DNA of 64,000 nucleotides from positions 620,001-684,000 of the forward strand of contig JACGZH010000010.1 of the NCBI GenBank assembly GCA_014706385.1. The letters are read 5' to 3'. The notes below the pieces were generated by a model. It saw nothing but the letters and a program-made list of their open reading frames with translations, ran no database searches and had not been told where the DNA came from. This stretch comes from Phaffia rhodozyma. Taxonomy: Eukaryota > Basidiomycota > Tremellomycetes > Cystofilobasidiales > Mrakiaceae. Of this stretch, positions 46,322 through 58,003 are shown piece by piece (position 1 is the first letter of the stretch; each line of letters begins with the position of its first letter). The translations under genes were made by a program, and so were the position numbers.

Positions 46322-49150
46322 ATGTCCAACATCCAATCGATCAAGGGCCAACCTGAATCGGCTCCATCGATTCCCAGTGCGTTCAGACGGCCACCTCCGA
46401 TCAGCCACCTCCCTCCTCATCCTCCCTCCCTGCCTGTATTCTCCACGTCGGTGCCCATGCCTCGAACTTCTACTGCCTTTGGATCTGGATGGGAAGGGTC
46501 CGTGCTAGAATCATGGGCTGCAAAGAACCCGGAAGATACGTACGCGGCCGGAATGGGAGTCTCTAGGATGGCAGACATAGAGGGAAGGTATGAGCCAGGG
46601 TTCGATTGCTTAGGACAGCTAGCCGCACTGCAAGCAAAGTTGGACAGACAGCTCGGTCCAGAATACCTACAGAGCAGACCCGGGCCAGGAGGTAAATCTC
46701 AAACCAACATGATCTTCTGTGTCTCCAGTTGACAGATGATGGAATCAGAAAGTGTCTACGAGTTGATTCAATTTTGGTTGACGCGACGTGCTGATTGTTG
46801 TCTATGCTCTTTCGGTTTGATCGTAGGATCAAAATTCACATATATCGAAGGATGGAAAGGTTTGTGCATCAGTTGAATATCCCCACTTGTAGTTCTGACC
46901 AGAAAATGGATTTCCATCTCAATTGGACGACGTCAGTCATCAACATCGCCAACGAGATCTTTGGGTTTAACGGCTGGTCCCACTCGATTGTCAATATGAA
47001 AACTGAATATGTGCGTCATGTTTTGTGCCTATTTCATGCGCAAATAGCCCTTTCCTCTTATTCTACAGCTGATAATCTCTCGCTCATACATGTGGACAGC
47101 TCGATCAGGATCCTAGCTCTGGACGATTCTCCGCAGGGGTGACGGCTCTCGTCAGGGTCACTCTGAGGGACGGGACATTTCATGAAGATTCTGGCTGGGG
47201 TGGAATGAATAACGCGCAGACTAAAGGAGACGCTTTAGAAAAGGTACGCGAGCTCACAAAAACTCTATGGCGTACTGTGCTCAATTATCTTGTTCCACCC
47301 GTTGTCTAGTGCAACAAGGAGGCTGCAACAGATGCATTGAAACGAGCGTTGCGCTCTTTCGGCAATCTGATGGGCAACTGTCTATACGATAAAGACTATC
47401 TGGTAAAAGTCAAGAATGTCAAAGCTACCCCCGTTAGTCGAATTCATCTTATATTTTCCTTGTATCTAAGTCAGCTTGTCCCTTTCTGGTCTTTTCTGAC
47501 TTTCGTTTCCTCCTCCTCCTCCTCGCATCAATCCACCTACTGCTCTTCTCAGGCTCGGTTTGATGTCAAAGCTCTGTACAGACGACCGGATTTGGACACT
47601 CATAACTCTCGAGCAAACATCGTATCCGATCCGATCAATCCTCCTCAGAAAGTCTACCCACCTAGCCATCCGGTCGAGCAAGCCCAGCACCAGAAAGAAT
47701 ATCTTACGGCTGCCGCTGCTGCTCGGAATCAACGATATGAATCTCAGACGGCAATTGCAGGTAGAGAAGAGCCACCAGATTCGGCCAGATCGACGACAGT
47801 GAATCAGAGAGTTCAATCAGGTTCGGCTGTTGGGCCGTCAGGTCAATCGACACACACAATCTCTGGGACTGGATCGATTCAAGGACAGAAAGTCGTGCAA
47901 GACGAATCAATGCTGGAAGAGATGGAGATCCCACCTTCAAGTTTGGGAGACACAGTCTTCGAAGACTATGATCTCACAGGAGTCAATCTGGACATGAGTG
48001 ACTATGAATCAGGGGGACTGGTTGGTGGTCAGCCAATCACAAAGGATGGAGACAGCAAAAAAGATAGACATGGGGTCGAACAAGAGTATGCTGAGTCGAT
48101 CTCCATTTGCTCTCCACCTTGATAATTTGTTGACCATGACAAAAATCCTTATTGTTTGTGAGTAATTAGAAAAGTAGGCCTCCAGAACACTAATAAGCCG
48201 TCGGTCGTCATAAATTCTCGTCAGCCGGCTTCAATCGCCTCTGTACCCGGACCTAGACAGCAACAGCAACAACCACAGACGACGGCCACAAATAACATTT
48301 CTACCAAACCCCTTATATCGACAACGACGACTTCAGTAGCACCTTCTCATGGTTCCCGTCCAATTGCAGGAATCTCCTCGGGAGGGAAGGCCCTCGGACC
48401 GGGATTTGGCTCAAAAGTTGGAGGATTTAATTTTACTGTCAGTCTTCAACTCTTATATGGAGGACAGCGTCTCTTTATGGGAACGATCCTGAAGCAGAGA
48501 ACAGAGAGAAACTGACGGCCTTCCTTTTCTACTCCTTCCCCTCTTGTTCTGCCTGCGCTGAGGGATCTTCAGAACGCACCAGGTGGAAACTCAGCGGTCC
48601 AATCTACCGTGCTACCCAGACCAGGAGTAAATGCCTCGGGAGCATGGAAGCGAGCGCAAAGTTTAGCTAGCCTAGGAGATACAAAGATGTTAGTCATTTT
48701 CTGTTGCAACTGTCTTACATACATTTATTGATCCTAGTCTCTTGACTATTCTCCTGTGCGTACGTGTATGTCTCTGTGTCTTCTCTCTCTCGACGAACGG
48801 GGATACGGCGGCGAAACAGAACGACCGATGGGACACCCAGGATCTCATCAACTACTCCCACAGGATCATCAACCACGCCGACCGGTCCTAATTCTCATCG
48901 ACCAGTGTACCCGATCGTCCCTCCTCAGCCCCAAACCAACCTGTATTCTAACACAGGCACGAACACGTCGTCGAATTTTATCACAAACACGACGCTGAAC
49001 ACAAACACGAACGCGAACACCAACACGACCCACCGACGATCATATGGAGAACTCGACACGATACCCGGTCCAGGGCAAGAATCTGGACAACAAACAAATA
49101 CGAACATGCACGCGAAGAAACCAAAGATCGAGTATCATCCTCATCCTTAG
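46322..49150 (+). CDS. RAD52: DNA recombination protein RAD52
   Basis: RAD52 is the strand-annealing and RAD51-loading mediator of homologous recombination. After a Pro/Ser-rich start ([15 protein letters not shown]) the ring-forming N-terminal domain is unmistakable across exons: [101 protein letters not shown]. The C-terminal half is disordered, with Gln-rich, Ser/Gly-rich and Asn/Thr-rich stretches ([12 protein letters not shown]), and ends with a basic [11 protein letters not shown] at 49148-49150. The ATG at 46322 is the first in the frame. The splice joining EQEKVGLQN (donor inside GAG, acceptor TTAG near 48172) was needed to keep the frame. Confidence 0.94.
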
Positions 49151-49986
49151 GGAAGATATGACAGGGAGGGGGTTTTTTTTTCTTCTTGTGTACATTTACA
49201 ACGATACGCGTCTCGATCGAATTCATGACTGGAACTCATGAGCAAAACAGTCTTATTACCATGTATCTTACGGTTCTTACTTTTCTCTTTCCTTTTCTTC
49301 TTGTTTTGGCTATTTCAAAAGGCTTGACGGGGAAAACAGCTGATCACGTGGACCCACGATGAGATTCTTTCTTCGACAACGGTTCATTAGACACTCATCA
49401 AAAGAAAAAGGAACGGGCACATTACGAGAAGGGAAAGAAAAGGATATGGAAGAGAGAAGATGAGGAGAAAAAGATGAGCGATGCTTGAAAGGAGATGAGT
49501 CCTGAGAAAACGGAACATGGGAGACAGAAGCTTCCCACGGGACATAACTCGAGAGGAACAGATAGAAAGACGACTTTGAAATATGAAAACTCTCTAAAGG
49601 AAAGAAGACAAGAGAAAGGAGCAGGAAGATGAGAAGGATCAAAGATAGAAAAAAAATTGTAGAGGACAGAGTAAGAAAAAAAAACAGAGATAACATCGTT
49701 GAGAGATCATGTGAGGGAAAGAACGAGAAGACAGGGTTAAGAGATCAGAGAGGCACAGGGGAAAGAGGAAGAAACAAGGAGATATGAGATGAAGATCTTG
49801 TGAAAAAAACAAATAGAGAAAATAGAGAAAAAACCGAAAAAGGAGGAGGAGGGGGGGGGGGGGGGAAAGCATGTCAGAGTCGATTTGGGAATAATTCCTT
49901 GTGCAAGAATATGTGCATGTTGATGTCTATACAACAGTATGTGTGTGTTGTGTCTTATTTCTTCCTCAAACGAGAATATGCCCCTG
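49151..49986. other. Convergent 3' region with a long purine-rich strand
   Basis: The region lies between the convergent stops of RAD52 and the GT18-like gene. From about 49395 to 49865 the plus strand is strongly purine-rich, ending in a run of 15 G (49851-49865). No exon is seen. The minus-strand transcript here would be a CU-rich 3' UTR. Confidence 0.6.
49851..49865. repeat. Homopolymer run of 15 G
   Basis: Fifteen G residues follow AGGAGGAGGA at the end of a 470-bp purine-rich stretch. Length may be uncertain owing to sequencing of homopolymers. Confidence 0.9.
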
Positions 49987-52249
49987 TCAATAAGAACGAA
50001 TCTGGATGTCAGTCGTGAACCAGAAACCAGAAAGTCAAGAGAGGAAGACCAGAAGAAACCCACCTTGAACCTCTCGGGATGTGACTTGAGCACCTCTCTT
50101 GCCATCTCGGTCGAGTTTCTAGTGAGCCAGCTCTGAACTCGGTCAACCATGGCTTTCCGTGTCATGTGTGGTGGAACGTATCTGTCATGAGGCTTGGAGA
50201 TCGCCTTGGCGAGTTGCTGGTAAGTCGAACGGAAGAGAGCGTTCGAGTCAGGACACGTGTTTCGGTACAAGCATTAGAGTCTAGAAATGCAAGGAAGCTC
50301 TTACACTGATGAACATATCGTCGTCCTTCTCAACAACGGTATAGATTCCGTGCTCCTCTCCAACAAACTGCTGAGCAAACGGATGCTGGCTGCTAGCTCC
50401 GCCCCAGATTGTCGGGTTCACGAACGGGATCCCGAAGCAGACCGATTGGTAGGGAGTAGGAGAGATCCAAGGAGCACCGACACCAACGACAGCGAGTACA
50501 CTGACGAGAGCCTCATCGAATTTCTCGGACGTAAGGATGTTTCCATCGCCAAGATGTCGGACACCGGGAACGTGACCATCAGTATCTTCGATTCGCCAAG
50601 CACCAATAAACTCGACATCAAGCTCCTTAGCGGCTCGGACGAAGATGTCTTTCGAATATGGGAAACTGTCATCAGTAAAGAAGCTGTGAATAGGAAGAAC
50701 AGGTGTTGTCAGTCGTCAACACACTAAACAATAAGGCTCAGGCAGGAAGAAAGAGGAGGGGAGATGAGAACACGGACTGTATCCACTTTGCCAACACCCA
50801 GACTTGTCTCTTTTTCGATCGAATTTTGTATGAGGGAACCTTTCGAGCCATGCAGTGCTTTTCGATTGAGTAACCAAGGTATTGTCTACGAGAATCTGGC
50901 TTCTCGGGCACGAGCGTCCATTTGGGGCCGAGAGGCTTGATTAAGGTTCACAACATAGAAATAGACAACAAAAGCAGATTTAGCGAGGAAGAAGGCGAGA
51001 GTGATGACGATAATGTGAAGCGAGAGGAGTGAACAAACCTGGATCTGTCTTTCGAAGAACGCAGGGCCGAACAAGCCTAGTAGAGAGACGGGAGAACGAT
51101 CCGAGATGAACCACCCAGAGAAGAAGCATGGTCAGCATGGTCGCAGGACCCTCATATTCCGGGCCAGGAGGTAGAGTTTACAACCAATACCGAGAAGCCG
51201 GATTGAGCCGAAAGCGAAAGCGGCACAGAATTGAAAGTCACTAACGTTCAAATCGGATACCGAGGGGGTTTTCTACAGTTCTCAAGCAGACCTCGCTGTT
51301 TTCGTAGCATTCCTGAATCGACTGCTCGTCAGCGACGACGGCCAAAACGGCATCACCGAGCGTAGCGACCCAATCTCCGGCTAAAGGTGAAAGGGAGATG
51401 CAATTTAGGAACGGAGGAGATGAACCCAATATGGAAAGAGAGAGAGAGAGAGATACAAAACAGTAGATATATAATAATGGATAAGAAGAGAATCAGTGCC
51501 CTGAACGCAAAGAAAAGCCAGAAGAACGAGCGATTCTTACCATGAGCCATATCTCTAGCAAACACATAGCTGTAACCAAGGTCGTCCAAAGCCTCAAGGA
51601 CAGACCGGGCCCAGATATTCTCACCAGACATATAGTTGTGGAGAACCTCTCTGTAGTTCATTGACTCGAGAACGACAAACTTGCGTTGGTTGGGTCTGGT
51701 ACAAGTCGGGAGTGATTTATAGGCACAAGAAGGGAGAGGAAGCGATCGTGATGGAGGCAACATATATGGTGAGTTTGAAAGAGTGATATGGACAAGTCAG
51801 GCAGGAAGAAAAAAAAGAAAAAAAAGGCACAAACCGGCAGTCATCGTTCTTGATACATTCCATCAGATCCCTCATCACCTGTACGTTTGGGTGCTTCATC
51901 TTGTTCTCCCAACCGACAGAGGGAATAGAAGGTACTTGGAACAGACTGTCTAGAGCATGGGCCTCATCCTCGTTCGACAGCGAATGTTGATCGCTTGATT
52001 TCTGATTCTGACCGTTAACTTCCATCAAGCCTACACATACGATAGCCAAGCAAACACACATGGCTCGGGCCAATCAGAATTTTAACTAGGAGAGAAATGA
52101 GATTGACAAAACACATGGAGATAGAACGTACGGGAATAGGAAGCCGGGACTTTGATCACATGAGGAGCATGGTGATGAATGAAGTAGTAAAACAGACCAA
52201 TGCCCGTGAATATGACAAGCCAATTCCTGTTCTTGTAGCCTAAAATCAT
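49987..52249 (-). CDS. GT18-like Golgi glycosyltransferase (MGAT5-related)
   Basis: This is a predicted type II membrane glycosyltransferase. The start MILGYKNRNWLVIFTGIGLF with FYYFIHHHAP gives a short cytosolic tail and signal anchor. Luminal exons read LFQVPSIPSVGWENKMKH, MRDLMECIKNDDC, KFVVLESMNYREVLHNYMSG, LEALDDLGYSYVFARDM, YENSEVCLRTVENPLGIRFE, then SFPYSKDIFVRAAKELDVEF, LVGVGAPWISPTPYQS-like (VGVGAPWISPTPYQSV), FGIPFVNPTIWGG and ISKPHDRYVPPHMTRKAMV. The G-x-G(S)P-x-SPTPYxS...G(I)PFxNP block and surrounding layout resemble family GT18 (N-acetylglucosaminyltransferase V). The stop at 49987 follows HPERFKIRSY over a last intron that is inferred. What acceptor a fungus would use is unknown; fungal N-glycans are not known to be MGAT5-branched. 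The minus strand is tandem with the CHORD gene. Confidence 0.72.
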
Positions 52250-53072
52250 TTCTGTCCAAAAGAGAGAGCGGGAAGCGTAGGTAGGCGAGTGGGTTGGTTG
52301 ACTATCAAGAGAAGATCCAAAAGGAGGAGGGGAAGATTGAATAGAACTGAAGAGGAAATGAGATTTGTTCCAGAGCCTTAAAAGAAAGGACGAGTGGTAA
52401 AAAGGAGACCAAAGAAAGGAAAAGACCCGAGACAGCCGTAGAAATGAGCGAGTGAGTGGGAGTGGAAGCAAGAACACGAAGAGCACTGAACACGAAGAAC
52501 ACGGGAGCCCAAGAGCAAAACGAAGGTGAGCAGGCTGAAGTAGGATTCACCGAATTAACTTAAGCAATATTCGGGCCCGCCGCTCGGTGAATTGAGGGGT
52601 TTTTGGTTACAGATGGCTACGATATCCGCCGAATTGTTACCAATCACTTACGTCAGCAGCGCCCAGAACATTCCTAATTCGATCCCGTATGTTCACACCA
52701 GCGTTCTTCACTGCCGTTTTCCGCAGCAAGGCACGAAGCGTTCCCGAGCCGGCGATTACATGCAAATAGTCGGCCGGGTAGACTATCTTGAGGCGGGTAG
52801 AATGACAGGTTCGTCGCAGACTGCGGAGGCTTGTCAGCGTTCATGTAGCCACGTGATGTTATGCTGTACAAGCTGACTCTCTGTCTCTTTCCATCTTTCC
52901 CTGGCGGCTTCCTGGTCAGTGATTCATCATGTTTTTCAGTTCTGCCTCATATGAGAATCATCAGGGATACACGCGACTTTGGGAAATGCGACCTCTTCTG
53001 CTTCGCTCTGCGGTCTCTGCTGTCTACTGTTCATCTCTAGTTCCTCACACACACACACACACACACACATTA
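52250..53072. other. Intergenic region between CHORD and GT18-like genes
   Basis: This holds the promoter of the GT18-like gene and the 3' flank of the CHORD gene, including a CA repeat. Open frames at 52590-52870 have no splice or family support. A GC-rich island with GGGCCCGCC lies at about 52570. Confidence 0.5.
53046..53069. repeat. (CA)12 microsatellite
   Basis: Twelve uninterrupted CA units lie three bases downstream of the CHORD gene's stop codon, hence in its 3' UTR as (UG)12. Confidence 0.97.
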
Positions 53073-54908
53073 TTAAATAGACACCTTTCGGACCTCGTCA
53101 GCCAGGATCATCTCCTTTGCACCGGTCGACCCTGTTCGGCCACCGACCCCAAAGGTCAGGGCATATCCCGGCGGAGGCGCCGCCCCATTCGATGGGGTTT
53201 CGAGAAGCGACCACGAGAGTCCGTTCGCTTTTTGCAGCCTGAAAAGTGGTCTCGCTCATCAGAGCCAGTTGGTTAGTTTTCCTTTTCCTTTCTTTTTCTT
53301 CATTATCCAGGAGCTAACAGCGAATGGGTGCTTACGTCAAGGCAACCTGTTCGTTCGTCAGCCAATTTAATTTATTTTCCGAGTGAACGGATATCAGTTC
53401 CGCCCTGTTTAGCACTCATGTCCAACCGAAAGGCGCCTTTTCCTTCGAAGTTGAACGACTCATCGGACCCACCTTTGTGCCCAAGATGTCAAATCGACTT
53501 TTCTCCACGTCGATAGGTCCAAAAAGTCGGATCGTCTTGACGGTCCGTTTGTGCAAAGGCAAGATCAAATCCAGATGAATCTGTTCCAGAAAAGTCAAAT
53601 GCAAGATCAAGAAGAAGAGAATCAGGAAAAACGTTCTTGGCAAAGTACTAAAAGGAGAGACACCGTTCGAAAGAAGAGTTGAAAGGCAAAAGAAGATAAT
53701 ACAAAACACATACTGCCTCGGATTCAATCGTGATCTTAGAGAGTTCTTTGTCGACCGATTTAGCAAATACGGATACATGCACCTGACTGGGCGTCTGATA
53801 GTGATCTACTCGAGCGTTTACCAATTCTCTCTCGGCGCTCTAAACGAAGGGGCAAGAATACAACAAGATCAATCATGCGACAGAGAAAATGACAGAAGGA
53901 GAAAGAAAAGTGAGGGAAACCGGAAAGAACGTATTCAATTCCTATGGCCTCACCAGGTCAGCTTCCTTGGGCTTTGCCCCAACCCAGAGATGCGCCTTTG
54001 CTAGACGACAACCTTTGATTTTTAAGAACTCGTCAAACTCCAACGTTCGTCGTTTGCAACAAGTAAAGCCCTTTGAACCTTCCCTAAAGATCGGGATTCC
54101 AGGGTGGTACCAGCACTCTCCTCCGTCTTGATCGTCAGATGAGTATGTATCCAAGCACGATCGCCGCTTACAACTTGATCCTGACTTGGGTGGAAGAAGC
54201 GCAGGATCATCCTGCTCTTCGACTTGTTCGGAAGGGGAACTTGCAGCGACAGCCGTAGCGACGGCAGCTGGAGGGTTGACGATCGTAGTTGCTGCAGAGC
54301 TCGTGCTGGAAGAACCTCCGCTTGGAGGGGCAGCAGCGCCGTAGGTCTCCACCCCCTCAGAAGAAATCGCGGTTGGGCGGGCACCAGCCTTGGTTGAGTC
54401 CTCGCTCGGACGAGCTTTTGATTGGAAAGTTTCATCCGCCTTCTTTGCCAAATGAGTTGACTTTGTGCATCCCTTTAGAGAAAAGCGAGGTAAAGACCCG
54501 GCTGAGTAATCATCCCTACTCTTCGATAGACGGACAAGGAAGAGGGCGCAGAGCTTAGAATCACCTTTAACTTGACAAACTCGTCGAATTCCATCACAGG
54601 CTTGTTGACGTCCGAACAACAGTCCCATGATTTGAGGCCCTCGTGAAATTTCTGTTTGTATATGTGTGCATCAAACAAGCTCAACAACCATCGTCAGAAA
54701 ACGAGTCTTTCTCAAGGCCATCACTCGCCATTGTTTGGATGTGTACAAAGCACGACCAGAACAGAACAGGAAAGGAGAGAAGGAGATAAACTCAAGGTAA
54801 ATGACGAACAGGGGCTCCAGAATGATAGATACATGACCCAGGCTGATTGTTCTCTGGGTCGAACGAAAGACCACATCCCGGCCGGTTGCAGCTCAGTGTT
54901 AAGGACAT
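53073..54908 (-). CDS. CHORD-CS zinc-binding co-chaperone (RAR1/CHORDC1/melusin-like)
   Basis: This is a Hsp90-linked scaffold with two zinc-binding CHORD domains and a CS domain. Exon 1 reads MSLTLSCNRPGCGLSFDPEN and GSCIYHSGAP; exon 2 starts KFHEGLKSWDCCSDVNKPVM and EFDEFVKLK, then GCTKSTH, completing CHORD I. An Ala/Ser-rich linker leads to CHORD II: CKRRSCLDTYSS, GGECWYHPGIPIFREGSKGF, TCCKRRTLEFDEFLKIKGC. The CS domain follows (IHLDLILPLHKRTVKTIRLF, KLQKANGLSWSLLE-like) and the protein ends YALTFGVGGRTGSTGAKEM and LADEVRKVSI at 53073, the conserved end of animal CHORDC1. Some zinc ligands sit in the usual C/H positions; CHORD I has HSG where relatives have HPG. The CS exons between 53230 and 53560 were placed by conservation and are approximate. 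Confidence 0.88.
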
Positions 54909-55258
54909 CTGTTTTTCAAAAGCTAGAGGTGCCCGGAGTGCCTGTCAGCGTCCTTGTACTTGTATTAACACTTGACTTTCGACTGACTAGATGGATAGAA
55001 GGATGAATTGAATTGCAAGTAGTGGGTGGATAGAAAGAAGAAGAAGAAGGAAAGAAACAAATTCAGGAAACTACAAAAATCTCTAATACTTTTTTTGGAT
55101 CTTTGTAATGAATCTTGATCGAATTTTCTATGATGTTCGTTTGTTCCTTCTACGTCCGACGCTCATCCTAAGAAAGACCAGACACAGCACACAAACTCAC
55201 ACAAACGCACACTGAAAAGACTCAAAAACTGACGAGACTGATTAGTCTGTCGATTGAG
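54909..55258. other. Divergent promoter, CHORD / DNA polymerase X genes
   Basis: A 350-bp region between two starts contains an AAG/AAGAA run (55040-55060) and a CACACAAAC-rich stretch (55185-55212) just before the polymerase start. It is probably a bidirectional promoter. Confidence 0.55.
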
Positions 55259-57709
55259 ATGCCTAATATTCTAGGTTATTTGAAGATCTATATAATCCCT
55301 ACAAAATATTCTCCATCTGATATCCGGCAACTCTCGGCCGAACTCACCATTCATGGCGGTCAGCTCATAGACCACCCCGAACGAGCAGATATCATTCTGA
55401 CTAGGCTGATGGGCAGAAAGCGGCTGGCGTTAGCACTGGATCCGACGTTGATTGTGAATACTTCTTGATATCCAGATCAGGCAGTGTCTCACGAGTGTAG
55501 TTTGTTCAGATACTAGCTAAACCTTTGAACGTTTTCGTCTCTCCACATTCTCTTCTGACGCGCAGGACTCCAAGATCGTTGTTCTTGATCGATGGCTCGC
55601 CGATTGCATAGCCCACGAAGCCCTGCTGGACCATCGACCTTACCTGGTCCCCCCCGATCATTCCTCGTAAGTTACAGAGTGACTTGTTGGATCAGTCGCT
55701 TCCTCTTCCGTATCTGTGACGTTGCGCTCACGTTGTTTGGTCGTTTGGTTTCTCTCTCCCTACTCCCATCTGTTTTTATTTTATTTTATTTTAGAGAATT
55801 TTTGATTCCTCCCTTGATGTCTTCTTTCTCTGATCAGATAGAACCCTTTTCTTTTGATCCTTGCTTTCTTCCTCCAACCCCAGATAGCCAGCCTACTCAC
55901 AAGTGGCCTCGGAAACAAACAGCCTCTCCTTCTACTCGACCTCCCAATCAACATAATAACACACGTTCTCCATCTGATCATAATCCCTTCAAGACAACCT
56001 CTCCTGCACTCATTCTCGCTTCATTCCCAGCGACGGAAAAATCTATCGAACCATCCACTCTCCCGAGACTGGCATGCTGTCGAAAATCCCCGTCAATATG
56101 TATCAATCAACTTTTGATTGAGGAACTCGACGTCATCCGTGTTTGGAAAGAGAACGGGGAAGACGACACGCTAGAAAGTGATCTTAATCAAGCAGGAAAG
56201 AAAGATGACGAGAAACATGCATTGGCGTACAGTAGAGCGTGCTCCGCTCTAAAGGCTTACCCAACAAAAATTTGCTCAGTCAGCGAGGCCCAGGTGATTC
56301 CTTTCATTGGTCCCAAAATAGCTTTACAGGTTCGTCCGTCGATGTGTCTGAGCAAAGAATGATATTAAAAAACAGAGTCAGGCTGACACGCTGCCTTCAG
56401 ATCGGAGAGTATCTTTCAACCGGACAGATCAAACTCTCACGTGTGTTCTCGAACATTTTCATCGATCATTTACGCGTACAAAACACAATTGACCACTTGA
56501 TGTTCATATATGTACATGTCCGAAATGGACCGTCGCATTTGTCTTCAATCAGAAACACTCCGGACATCTGTTCGACTTCGGTCAATCCTTCTCTTCCAAA
56601 CTCTTCACGGTGTAGGCAGTCGGCTCTCTCGAGAGTTCTATGACATCCATGATTGTCGGACGCTGGAAGATGTGGCAAACGCGAGACCATCCTTGAAGGT
56701 CCAAGTGACCTACTGGTCAGACTTACAGACGCCGTGAGTTTCATGGGTGCTGATTGATGACTGTTTGTACGTATATGCGAGGCATACTCGATCGAAGATC
56801 TGATCTAGGATAATTGAATGTTGATTTTAGAATCCCTCGATATGAGGTTCCATTGATCGCAAAGTTTCTCTCGGATGAACTCGAAATGATTTCTCCTGGT
56901 TGTATACACACCATCTGTGGAAGCTACCGTAGAGGCCGAGAATATTCAAATGATGTCGACATCGTGTTTACCTATCCTGCGATGAACAGGTCCTCCAAGG
57001 TATCAAGCCAGGTGCTCGATCAGTTGGTTGATCGATTGAGAACGCTTAGTGCGTGGCCTCTTGTCGTTTCGTCTTAGTCTCATCGTTCTTCTCATTGAAT
57101 CACTAACATATGGCCTATCTTAGGCGCATTGACGGACATTTTGTCGGGGAGTTCAATTGGGTCGAATGCGCTACGAGGGCTTCATCAACGCTTCATCATG
57201 ATGAGCCTACCCAGACAAACCAGGCAAATTCGTGTGGACATCATCTTTGCGCGTACGTCAGTTTCATTACTTATTTCGCCATGAACAAAAATGAGAGACA
57301 GCTCATCCGAGTCATCCCATACCATGCGTTGACTTGAACTTTATGTGACTGACTGTGTTCCGTGTCGCCTTGGGTCGAGCAGCATACGAGATATATTGGG
57401 TCTGTGTGGTTGGGTGGACTGGATCGACAATGTTTGAACGGGATATTCGGTGAGTCTTGCCTCTGCTTGCTTGCTTGCTTGCTTGCTCGTATCACATGTA
57501 GAACTGATCTGAACATGTATCTCTTTTCTTTCAACAATTGTTCAAGAAAACACGCCAACGGGCTCAATCTCAAATTTGCTTCTCATGGAATATCTCGACT
57601 ATCAGACGGTTCGGAGATCGCCGTTTCTCAAGAAAAGGGAGAACCTGCTGTATTCGAGGCGTTGGGATTAGAGTGGATTGAGCCAACTGAACGGAACGCA
57701 GACGTGTAG
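55259..57709 (+). CDS. POL4: Family X DNA polymerase with N-terminal BRCT domain (Pol4/Pol lambda type)
   Basis: This is a gap-filling polymerase of end joining and base excision repair. The N-terminal exons are BRCT-like (YLKIYIIPTKYSPSDIRQLS, GGQLIDHPERADIILTRLMG, IVVLDRWLADCI). A Ser/Pro-rich linker leads to the 8-kDa and fingers regions: SRACSALKAYPTKI, PFIGPKIALQIGEYLSTG and LLFQTLHGVGSRLSREFYD with the helix-hairpin-helix. The palm has ICGSYRRGREYSNDVDIVF, giving the first two catalytic Asp residues, and RVDIIFA, the third. The thumb ends GWTGSTMFERDIR, NGLNLKFASHGISRL and FEALGLEWIEPTERNADV at 57707-57709. The TGSxxFxRxxR helix is clear. The nucleotide-binding GSYRRG motif is intact. 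Ser precedes the NDVD, where GDVD is usual. About ten introns are present. Confidence 0.9.
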
Positions 57710-58003
57710 ATATGAGAAACGATATGTAAAAACAAGTATCATGGTTGTAGATGTACTGTAGATGTTCTATAGATCTGATGATACCTGAAGAATGATGCTC
57801 ATGTATAGATCTAACGGCGGTTGATTCAGCCAAGACCGAGATAATTTGATATAAGGCGGTAGCGTGCTGCTGATTCTTCAGCCACCACCACCAAACCCTT
57901 TCGTCGTTCCCACTAACGGTCATCATCTTTGTCTCTTCCTTTCTCTCTGCCCATTCCTCCGTTCTCGTTCTTGAATCATTGTCGAGGGTTAAATAGTAGA
58001 AAA

